Source: Nitrospira sp.
Lineage (GTDB): Bacteria; Nitrospirota; Nitrospiria; Nitrospirales; Nitrospiraceae
Assembly (NCBI GenBank): GCA_029194535.1
Contig: JARFXR010000001.1
Coordinates: 2,054,721 to 2,118,720 of the forward strand
Reading direction: 5' to 3'
Length of the DNA: 64,000 nucleotides
The position numbers were made by a program, and so were the translations under genes. The notes beneath the pieces are model-generated. The model saw only the letters and a list, made by a program, of their open reading frames with translations. It did no database searches and was not told the origin of the DNA. This document shows positions 25,924 through 32,246 of this stretch, in pieces (positions within the stretch are counted from its first letter, which is position 1; every line of letters starts with the position of its first letter).

Positions 25924-26322
25924 CTATGGTGAGTCTGACGGCGGAAGCGGGCCGAGGAGCCGTGCGGCCAAATCCAAGAACTCCTGCGCCCGACTAATCT
26001 GCTCGGCAGCGTCCACGGCCGATAACCCGGGCCCGAGATCATAATCACCGACATGACGGCTATCCTCGCCGTCAAGCAAGTACTTGTGAAACTGCGAGGG
26101 AACAACCGCCGGCTTGGCAAGGTGTTCTCCGAACGCGGCCAGCACAGCCGAATGCTTGGAAAACGAGAGACCCTGCCCCAGCAACAACGCTTCTGCCACG
26201 TAAAACATGGTGTAGTACGCACGAGACACGGCAAAGTCAAAGAGCCTCTCACCGGCCAGGAGTTGAGCTGCACGAAGGCTGGCCTGGGCCTTACGAAGCA
26301 ACGCCGCCTGATCAGGCGTCAT
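25924..26322 (-). CDS. HEPN domain toxin of a HEPN-MNT pair
   Basis: This 132-residue helical protein has the HEPN core SRAYYTMFYVAEALLL and a later SRHVGDYD. HEPN proteins of this class act as RNases, or are targets of the partner nucleotidyltransferase. Its ATG overlaps the stop of the MNT gene by 4 nt, the usual antitoxin-toxin order. The pair lies between hsdM fragments A and B. Confidence 0.8.
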   Translation of the reverse strand: MTPDQAALLRKAQASLRAAQLLAGERLFDFAVSRAYYTMFYVAEALLLGQGLSFSKHSAVLAAFGEHLAKPAVVPSQFHKYLLDGEDSRHVGDYDLGPGLSAVDAAEQISRAQEFLDLAARLLGPLPPSDSP

Positions 26323-26639
26323 ACTGCAACGCCTTCGCGCCGAATATTCATGAGCAAGGGGCTCTGTTCACGTTCGAACCGGTCCGATGACACAAACGCG
26401 CGCGAGAGCACGACACCATGCGTCAGAGAAAGCGAGGCAATGATATCACTGGTTCGGGCGATCTCCTCCCCAGGAGACACCGGCCCTTGCAAGACGACAA
26501 GCACATCGATATCCGAACCCACTTCGGCATCGCCACGCGCCTGCGAACCGTACAGCACCATCCGTGCCAGACGAGGGCCATACAACGCCTCAAGCCGTCG
26601 GCGTAATTCTTTCACGATCGCATGAACCATCTCGCTCAT
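26319..26639 (-). CDS. MNT-type minimal nucleotidyltransferase antitoxin
   Basis: This 106-residue protein has the nucleotidyltransferase signature LYGSQARGDAEVGSDIDVLV, with catalytic acidic residues in SDID. MNT antitoxins silence HEPN toxins, in known cases by adding AMP to a tyrosine. The HEPN tyrosines (AYY) are present in the partner. It is translationally coupled to the HEPN gene. Confidence 0.8.
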   Translation of the reverse strand: MSEMVHAIVKELRRRLEALYGPRLARMVLYGSQARGDAEVGSDIDVLVVLQGPVSPGEEIARTSDIIASLSLTHGVVLSRAFVSSDRFEREQSPLLMNIRREGVAV

Positions 26640-26703
26640 GGGGAGTCTCCCTGCTCACCCGCCATTTATAGCAGCTTCCTGAGGAATTGCCCACAGCACT
26701 CCC

Positions 26704-26811
26704 TTAGCTGTCCGTTCCGCTTGAGAGCAACCAGTCGCCGTAGCTCATCCCATCTTCGCGGAGGACGTTGCAGTAGTTCCAGAGCTTTTGGACGATGGCG
26801 GAGGAGTTCAT
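26704..26811 (-). pseudogene. hsdM 5'-end fragment B
   Basis: This is a 35-codon frame starting MNSSAIVQKLWNYCNVLRED and continuing GMSYGDW, after which unrelated codons and a TAA follow. The match to HsdM covers about 26 codons and stops abruptly. It is closer to fragment C than to intact hsdM. It lies between the DUF2283 gene and the MNT gene. Confidence 0.8.
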
Positions 26812-26903
26812 CTGAAATCGGATGACGCCGAAACAGCGTCGTCAGGCCAGGGCGGAGATGAAGTCGGAAGTTTCACGGACGGGTCAGATTCGTCTGCCCC
26901 ACC

Positions 26904-27116
26904 TTAAGAGCCGGTCATCAGTTCAGCTTCCAGAGGATGATCCTTTTTGAAACGGCTCACGCCAAGGACGCTGAAGCCCAGCACATGCCCCTGCTCGTCG
27001 ACCCGCTCCATGAGCGCGTCGTGCGCCGTCGCTCGCATGAAGCCAGGCGCCTCACGGAACTGCACTTCGAGATAGTCCGCGTCCGGATCGAACCAGACTT
27101 TCACTTTTTCGGCCAT
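26904..27116 (-). CDS. DUF2283 protein (copy 1)
   Basis: This 70-residue protein has the DUF2283 pattern KVWFDPDADYLEVQF, then VDEQGHVLGFSVLGVSRF. DUF2283 proteins often accompany DUF4258 proteins and are thought to be antitoxin-like, though function is not established. AGGAGA lies 7 nt before the ATG at 27116. No DUF4258 partner is adjacent here, only DUF4926 upstream. Confidence 0.75.
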   Translation of the reverse strand: MAEKVKVWFDPDADYLEVQFREAPGFMRATAHDALMERVDEQGHVLGFSVLGVSRFKKDHPLEAELMTGS

Positions 27117-27157
27117 ATCGTTTCTCCTGATACGAGGAGCGTTCAAGGGGTGCGCTG

Positions 27158-27394
27158 TTACGATGCGGACCCGGCCAATTCGCGCGCATGGGCAATCTCA
27201 CGCTGATGAGCCGGACGAACCTGAGCGGCCAAGAGCGTCACGACCGCCACGGTCTCGCCATTCAACGTCGTAAATTCAACCTCGTAGCCTTCGCCGCCCC
27301 GATGAACGAGCACGACGGTGCCGATATCGCCACGCCTCAGGTCGTGCTTGGGAAGGTCACACTCCAAAATCACGTCTTCTAACTCCTGAATCAT
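27158..27394 (-). CDS. DUF4926 protein (copy 2)
   Basis: This 78-residue protein is similar to the copy at 25104 (GDIGTVVLVHRGGEGYEVEF and a shared tail RPAHQREIAHARELA). Its ATG overlaps the TGA of the upstream DUF6883 remnant (ATGA), so the pair was once translationally coupled. Function unknown. Confidence 0.75.
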   Translation of the reverse strand: MIQELEDVILECDLPKHDLRRGDIGTVVLVHRGGEGYEVEFTTLNGETVAVVTLLAAQVRPAHQREIAHARELAGSAS

Positions 27395-27558
27395 GGCATC
27401 CTCCGTTTCAGGGGATAGGCAGTCACAAATCGCGGTACCTGACCACCCTCATCTATAAACCAGACCGTCCGAACGCAGAAAAGAACCTCGCCTTTCCCCT
27501 GCCTGCTCGATGAGTCGAAGAGAGGAGATACTGGACCACCTTGGCGTTAGGAATCTCT
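27391..27558 (-). pseudogene. DUF6883 remnant with internal deletion
   Basis: The 5' part reads LEIPNAKVVQYLLSSTHRAG and then KARFFSAFG; the 3' part, in another frame, reads VRTVWFIDEGGQVPRFVTAY and ends at TGA 27391. The central 50 or so codons are missing. With the gene at 25337, this shows that DUF6883-DUF4926 came in twice as a pair and was damaged both times. Confidence 0.75.
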
Positions 27559-27564
27559 AGGCGA

Positions 27565-27831
27565 TCAGCATGGGGCAATTTCATGACACCAGCTCAACCA
27601 TTGAATCACGCTCATCGCCATCTTGACGAAGAGCAAATACGTCAACTGCTCGACGCCTGCCCTGCCCGCCCCGAGCAGAGTCGAGGGGAGCCAAGCCTGC
27701 GGTGAGCCTACCGAACCCGCCGAAGGGCCTGTCCTGAGCTTCGCCGAAGGGTAGTCGTCGTAGCTCATCCCGTCGTCGCGGAGAACGTTGCAGTAGTTCC
27801 AGAGTTTTTGAACGATGGCGGAAGGGCTCAT
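27565..27831 (-). pseudogene. hsdM 5'-end fragment C
   Basis: The frame starts MSPSAIVQKLWNYCNVLRDD and GMSYDDY. It is interrupted by about 35 codons derived from a dispersed GGTTCGACAGG-type repeat, then resumes VEQLTYLLFVKMA before ending. It covers the first 39 or so HsdM codons. Its ATG overlaps the stop of the upstream gene at 27828, so it occupies the original hsdM position in that operon. Confidence 0.8.
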
Positions 27832-28196
27832 TGAGGTTGATCGCTTGTTTCCGAAGATTGCTGACCTGCTGAAGTTGGGGGGAAGAGTTGCAGCACTTTG
27901 CGACGGATGTCCTCGCGAAAGAGAATTTCAATACACACAATGTTCCGGTCAACGAGGTCAAGGATCAGGTACCCAGACGAAGGTTTCAGGGGGAAGCTTT
28001 CGTGGTTCGGCCCGTAAGCTCCCTCTGGTTTTGGAGCGGTGTAGAGCGTGGCGCAAAAGTCATCACCACAGCGACACCGGTCAGTGAGTCGAAGCAGTGG
28101 TACTTGCTCGGCTAAAGCGCCCTCATGTTGACTGCTGAGAAGCGCGGTTAATTCGTCCGCAAGGTCCGGCAGGCCGTCTTGCAAAAGTGATGACAT
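27828..28196 (-). CDS. Hypothetical protein with CRCGDDFC motif
   Basis: This 122-residue soluble protein has a cysteine-containing motif TDRCRCGDDFCATLYT and a conserved-looking C-terminal half (SGYLILDLVDRNIVCIEILF). The motif could bind a metal. The family is not recognised. Its TGA overlaps the ATG of hsdM fragment C, so it was coupled to an hsdM gene, and it follows the YgiT-like gene in the same direction. Confidence 0.65.
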   Translation of the reverse strand: MSSLLQDGLPDLADELTALLSSQHEGALAEQVPLLRLTDRCRCGDDFCATLYTAPKPEGAYGPNHESFPLKPSSGYLILDLVDRNIVCIEILFREDIRRKVLQLFPPTSAGQQSSETSDQPQ

Positions 28197-28240
28197 GACT
28201 GGTGAAGCGGATTATCGCGAAAGAAGCTCGCAGATCGTTC

Positions 28241-28486
28241 TCATAGCATTTCGCTATGGCTTCGACGGCGATGGACCGGTGCAGCCAAGGCGGAACTTTT
28301 CCGGTCGAGGCCGGCTAAGGCCTTCTGAATCAGTTCGACCTCTCGCGACTCGAAGTAGGGCTCGCCGCATTGCGTGCAGACCCAGGCGGGCACCGCATCC
28401 CAGGAGACGTGATAACCTTTTCGATCCAGACTAAAGGGAGCGGTCCCTCTCACCATCCGGCCTTTGCAGTCGATACATTTCGTCAT
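28241..28486 (-). CDS. YgiT-type zinc finger protein
   Basis: This 81-residue protein has two CxxC knuckles (KCIDCKG near the start, VCTQCGEPYF in the middle) followed by a helical RELIQKAL-like segment (REVELIQKALAGLDRK). It is the zinc-finger type seen in MqsA-like antitoxins but lacks the C-terminal HTH domain. Such proteins commonly pair with DUF4258 toxins; one is at 29031, with DUF4926 and DUF2283 genes between them. Confidence 0.75.
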   Translation of the reverse strand: MTKCIDCKGRMVRGTAPFSLDRKGYHVSWDAVPAWVCTQCGEPYFESREVELIQKALAGLDRKSSALAAPVHRRRSHSEML

Positions 28487-28521
28487 AAGCCTGTGCTTCC
28501 CGTCTGAACCGTAAATTCGTC

Positions 28522-28731
28522 TCACGCAGGCTGATAGTGCAACACGAGCAGTTGACTGGATTTCAACGGAAGCATGGCATAAGTTCTACCATCGTTATCC
28601 ACGAACTCCACTTCAAAGACACCAGGCCTCAGCGATTCCACAACGGTCCCGACTTGTCCGCGCTGCAAACCACGATCAGGGATATCCTCGGTCAGCGCCA
28701 CCACATCAAGTAGGCGAATCTGTACAGTCAT
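28522..28731 (-). CDS. DUF4926 protein (copy 3)
   Basis: This is a 69-residue protein starting MTVQIRLLDVVALTED, with GLQRGQVGTVVESLRPGVFE. It is the most diverged of the three DUF4926 copies. GGAAG lies 9 nt before the ATG at 28731. It lies between YgiT-like and DUF2283 genes in one transcription direction. Confidence 0.7.
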   Translation of the reverse strand: MTVQIRLLDVVALTEDIPDRGLQRGQVGTVVESLRPGVFEVEFVDNDGRTYAMLPLKSSQLLVLHYQPA

Positions 28732-28761
28732 GAGTCGAACTTCCGGCAAGAGTGCCGCGGC

Positions 28762-29004
28762 TCAGGCGATCGGCAGCTTGACCGCAGTCCGTTCACCGGT
28801 CGCCTCGTTCTGAAGCACGAGCTGTCCCGCGTCTTCTCGAGCCAGTTGTATGTTGGCATTGAGCAGTTCGATCCCATACACCGTGCCATCGGGGGCGAGA
28901 TCAACATTGATCTCGTCGCTCACGTGAATGGTCTCGACTTCCGCCGTCTTGGCGTGGAGACGGAGATACGCGATGTTGTAGCGGGGGTCGTAGGTGAGTT
29001 TCAT
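28762..29004 (-). CDS. DUF2283 protein (copy 2)
   Basis: This is an 80-residue DUF2283 protein (MKLTYDPRYNIAYLRLH, then VDLAPDGTVYGIELLNA). AGGAGG lies 5 nt before the ATG at 29004. It directly follows the DUF4258 gene, a common pairing resembling a toxin-antitoxin unit. Confidence 0.8.
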   Translation of the reverse strand: MKLTYDPRYNIAYLRLHAKTAEVETIHVSDEINVDLAPDGTVYGIELLNANIQLAREDAGQLVLQNEATGERTAVKLPIA

Positions 29005-29030
29005 ACTACCTCCTGAACCGCGCGAACGGT

Positions 29031-29279
29031 TCAATAGTAACGGGTCACCACCGTAATCACAAGCCAATCCTCCCCTTCAGGCACGGCAAATGTCTCAACC
29101 TGCTTCATCGCATAATGCCGATCCCGCCACATGGAGTCGAAGGGGAAATTGCGCCGAAATCCGGCGCGACCGAACTTAGCTGGAAACCTCTCGCCGCCGA
29201 GCACAGTCGCACGCACCTCATCCTCCGTTGCGCCACGCTCCGACAACCGTTCCAGCGCATGAGGATGGAAGCGAACCAT
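29031..29279 (-). CDS. DUF4258 protein (RelE-like toxin candidate)
   Basis: This 82-residue protein has the DUF4258 N-terminal pattern HPHALERLSERGATEDEV and a beta-rich remainder ending VITVVTRYY. The family resembles RelE-type RNases. The ATG overlaps the hsdS stop as TGATG, so it is translated with hsdS. Toxin activity is inferred from family and neighbours. Confidence 0.8.
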   Translation of the reverse strand: MVRFHPHALERLSERGATEDEVRATVLGGERFPAKFGRAGFRRNFPFDSMWRDRHYAMKQVETFAVPEGEDWLVITVVTRYY

Positions 29280-30655
29280 CAGAGTTCCCCCCGGAACGCT
29301 CGCTGGAGAATCGACTGCCTTAGCCGCTCGGCGCGGGTGAGGTTGGCTTCGGCGGTGGCTTCGAGTTCGTCAATGACGGACAGGCGGCGCTCGACTTCGG
29401 CGATGATTTGTTCTTGTTCAGCGGCAGGAGGCAATGGCAGAGTCAGCGGATAGAGGTCAGTCATAGAAATCCGTTGATGGCCAGCAGTTGACTTAGCCGC
29501 TTTTCCCAGAGTCTTACGGATATGAGGGTGTTGGAAGCAGTAGGACAGATATACCCCATCAATACCCGGCACTAGTTTGCCGCAAAATATACGGTCAGGG
29601 TATTGGATTCCGTCGCATACGGTATCCTTGACGAGCGCACTGCACCCAACATAACCCACACTGCCACTCAAACGTGTGATTAAGAAATCTCCTATCCGCA
29701 GGAAATTATCAGATCGTTGGCTCTGCGACTTCTGGAGGAAGTTTATATCCGCAAAGTCAATTAACCCGTGTCTAACGGCACTCGATTTTAGAACGGGATA
29801 GCCAGTGGGTTCCCTTCTAGAAGTCTCCGCTGTACCGCTCCGCAATTGCCAAAGAGCTTGGTCAAGCGTCATCCAGCACCACTCCGTGGGTATCGGCGGA
29901 AGATTAGTGCTCGCTGGTGCAACCGGCTCCTTGTATGCACCTTTGTAGGGCCATTTGGTTCGTCTTTCGGCGAGGATGCGTTCGAGGAGTTTGCTCGCTG
30001 GCTCGACGTCTGGGTGTTGCTTGCGCCAGTCTTCGGTGAGCTTGCCTTCGACGGCGGCTTTGAGGACGGAAGCTTTGTAGCGTTTGAGGTTGGCCTTGGT
30101 GCGCTTGAGCGAGGCGACGGCTTCATCGAGGCGGGAGAATTGCTTTTCGATCTCCGCGACGATACGCTGCTGATCTTCAAGGAGCGGAACAGGAATTGAT
30201 GCTTCCTCAAGAAAGGACTGCGGCACGCGCTTTTGGCCAACCGCGCCAGTCATGTGATGGGCAGCTTCACGTCGGAAGCCTTGGCTTGACACAAAGTAGT
30301 AAACGAAACGAGCGTCGATCCCTTCGTGCGGGCGAAGGACATGAAACTCTGTCGATCCGAACCCTAGGCCGTTTGTGAGCTTCGGAACGACCGCCATTTT
30401 GCCGTTTTCCATGCACGGGGTGATCTTGGCAAATACAACATCGCCTTCCTTAAAAGGTGTGTAGCCCTTCTTGACTGCTACGAAGTGTTTCGTCTGAGAA
30501 ACTTCCATCCTTCCGCTGCAGGCTTCAACCGCTGCCATAGGGACGAAGGACACTTCGAGGTCATCTCGATAGGCAGACTTATCAAGACGTGGATTGAGAT
30601 CGACCACTTCGGACAACGGTTTCTGAGGCCAAGTTGGGTTGCTCTTGCTCAGCAT
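29279..30655 (-). CDS. hsdS: Type I restriction-modification specificity subunit HsdS
   Basis: This 458-residue protein has two target-recognition domains, each followed by a conserved helix: LEDQQRIVAEIEKQFSRLDE (about 160-180) and AAEQEQIIAEVERRLSVIDE (about 415-435). It sets the DNA target for both HsdM and HsdR. Length is normal. It starts 2 nt after the stop of an hsdR 3' remnant and overlaps the DUF4258 gene by one base. No frameshift is seen. Confidence 0.9.
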   Translation of the reverse strand: MLSKSNPTWPQKPLSEVVDLNPRLDKSAYRDDLEVSFVPMAAVEACSGRMEVSQTKHFVAVKKGYTPFKEGDVVFAKITPCMENGKMAVVPKLTNGLGFGSTEFHVLRPHEGIDARFVYYFVSSQGFRREAAHHMTGAVGQKRVPQSFLEEASIPVPLLEDQQRIVAEIEKQFSRLDEAVASLKRTKANLKRYKASVLKAAVEGKLTEDWRKQHPDVEPASKLLERILAERRTKWPYKGAYKEPVAPASTNLPPIPTEWCWMTLDQALWQLRSGTAETSRREPTGYPVLKSSAVRHGLIDFADINFLQKSQSQRSDNFLRIGDFLITRLSGSVGYVGCSALVKDTVCDGIQYPDRIFCGKLVPGIDGVYLSYCFQHPHIRKTLGKAAKSTAGHQRISMTDLYPLTLPLPPAAEQEQIIAEVERRLSVIDELEATAEANLTRAERLRQSILQRAFRGEL

Positions 30656-30657
30656 CG

Positions 30658-30753
30658 TTATGCTGCCAACGTTCCGTTCAATTCTTCAATAATCCTGTTC
30701 AGCTCGCTGCCAAACACCTGGTGCACCTTTCCTAACCCGCCCTCCTGCCTGAA
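30658..30753 (-). pseudogene. hsdR 3'-end remnant
   Basis: The reading RQEGGLGKVHQVFGSELNRI plus IEELNGTLAA and TAA matches the C-terminus of HsdR (compare AQEGGLGKAHRLFPNSLQTI in the intact protein). Only about 30 codons remain. It abuts hsdS, so hsdS originally followed an hsdR gene directly, and the DNA between 30754 and 32246 was inserted later. Confidence 0.8.
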
Positions 30754-30779
30754 TCCGCAGCCTGCAGTCGATAAATGAG

Positions 30780-31110
30780 CTTCTGGTGTTGTGTCATTTC
30801 GACCCTTGTCCCGAGTCTTTCGAGGGAACTTGGGAAAAATCATTCTGACGAGGGAGAGGATCTCTCGCGTTGCTCGAGACAAGGATTTCTCGCTTCGCTC
30901 GAAATGACAAAAGGCTCAAATAACAAAAGGCTCAAATGACAAAAGACTCCACGGCTCCGGTTCACGTCGTCTTGGCCCACCACACCGTTTATGGTGACGA
31001 TCCGCCACGCTCTGTCATTTCGACCCATGTCCCGAGCGAAGCGAAGGGGCTGGGGAGAAATCCTACAAGTAATGCGTTTTACGATTCCTCGCTTCGCTCG
31101 GAATGACAGG
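30780..31110. repeat. Cluster of dispersed TTTCTCGCTTCGCTCGAAATG-type repeats
   Basis: Several copies, direct and inverted, of a short repeat built on CTCGCTTCGCTCG and GTCATTTCGACC occur here, with another at 31427-31455. The DNA is largely non-coding. One copy supplies the last codons of the GIY-YIG gene. Confidence 0.55.
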
Positions 31111-31404
31111 GCAGCCGAGATCATTGCCTAGATCACGCCATTCCGGGTTGGCTTGGATGACCAATGCGTTCTTCTTTTCACGCCGCCACTTTTTGATTTC
31201 CTTCTCGCGGGCAATTGCGGAGTGTGCATCGGAGGTTTCCTCGAAGTAGACGAGTTTGGTCACGTTGTACTTTTCGGTAAACCCCTTTACGACGTGGCTT
31301 CTGTGCTCATAGACACGTCGCATGAGGTCGTTGGTCATGCCCACGTACATGACCCGGTTGTTCCAATTGGTGAGGAGGTAGACGTAGTAGCGGTGGTCTC
31401 GCAT
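31063..31404 (-). CDS. GIY-YIG nuclease-like protein
   Basis: This 113-residue protein has the GIY-YIG fold signature YYVYLLTNWNNRVMYVGMTN followed by RRVYEHR and AREKEIKKWRREKK. Stand-alone proteins of this size are common mobile passengers, and activity is often unproven. The final 10 or so residues come from a dispersed repeat. AGGA precedes the ATG at 31404 only loosely. Confidence 0.75.
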   Translation of the reverse strand: MRDHRYYVYLLTNWNNRVMYVGMTNDLMRRVYEHRSHVVKGFTEKYNVTKLVYFEETSDAHSAIAREKEIKKWRREKKNALVIQANPEWRDLGNDLGCPVIPSEARNRKTHYL

Positions 31405-31617
31405 CAGAGGAGGGTTCCTTGGGGAAGGATTTCTCGCTTCGCTCGAAATGACATATGAAAAGGGCAAAATGACAAATGGGAGGATCGAAATGACGAATGA
31501 GAAGGCCGAAAAGTCGAATGGGGATGCCAAAGTGACAATTGTGTGTCGCAACATGACAGCGGGGTCATCTCGCCTCGTCCGCCTCGATCCGAGCTTCCCG
31601 ATGCCACCGGACTCGCA

Positions 31618-31848
31618 TCAGGCGTGCTTTTTCCGAAGTTCAGCCATAACTGTATCAGAGTCGATCAACTCCACTTCCCCTCGATCGACCTGTTCGCAGC
31701 GACGTTGAATCTCCTCCCGCCACGCCTGCGAAACCTCGAAATCCTCCTCGAAGTCGAGACTCTCCAAGAGAGTTTCGGCAATCATGGCACGGGCGCCAGG
31801 CTCCAACTGCAAGGCCTCTTCCAGAACTCTCTTTGCATTCGCTTTCAT
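31618..31848 (-). CDS. Addiction module antitoxin (TIGR02574-like)
   Basis: This 76-residue protein has LQLEPGARAMIAETLLESLD, then AWREEIQRRCEQVDRGEVEL, the pattern of the putative addiction-module component family. GGAGGAGGAG lies upstream of the ATG. The toxin normally found downstream (RelE/ParE type) is absent; the next gene is a GIY-YIG protein beyond repeats. Confidence 0.75.
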   Translation of the reverse strand: MKANAKRVLEEALQLEPGARAMIAETLLESLDFEEDFEVSQAWREEIQRRCEQVDRGEVELIDSDTVMAELRKKHA

Positions 31849-31878
31849 GGTGTCAACTCCTCCTCCAGGTCGCCGGGC

Positions 31879-32038
31879 CTACACGCCATTCCAGACCTCG
31901 TCGTCCTGATTGTCCCACACGTGGCGCATCGCCGGTTCCTGGGCTTGCTTCAACGCTTCTGTGGACCTGTCGCGGAGGCCGTGCGAGCTGGTCCGGGAGC
32001 TTCTGCGCTTCCTTGAAGATTCGTTCGGCAGTCGACAT
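31879..32038 (-). pseudogene. Broken antitoxin-like gene
   Basis: The start MSTAERIFKEAQKLPDQLA is in one frame, and a typical antitoxin end (EALKQAQEPAMRHVWDNQDD, then EVWNGV) is in another, so a deletion and frameshift lie between. The ends resemble small ParD/DUF2281-like antitoxins that precede PIN or PemK toxins. AGGAAGG lies before the ATG. Confidence 0.6.
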
Positions 32039-32147
32039 ATCGCCCTTCCTCTCCTGGCCCGCATCATTCACGAAGGCTTCTACTGCAACCGCCGACACGC
32101 CGCTACGACAAGCCTCACGGCGGGCGGGCTCGCCGCTCAGTCAGTCA

Positions 32148-32166
32148 ACATACTGCGTCAGTATGT
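32148..32166. promoter_or_regulatory. Palindrome upstream of antitoxin remnants
   Basis: ACATACTG-CGT-CAGTATGT has perfect 8-bp arms and lies about 110 bp before the broken antitoxin gene. Autoregulated toxin-antitoxin operons usually have such operators. No promoter hexamers are convincing. Confidence 0.35.
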
Positions 32167-32246
32167 TTCCTTCCCTCGCGCCTCCGCGCACCCGTCTCGC
32201 ATGGCGTCTCAGCGGTTTCGTCACGAACCCTCGTGAATCATGCGGG

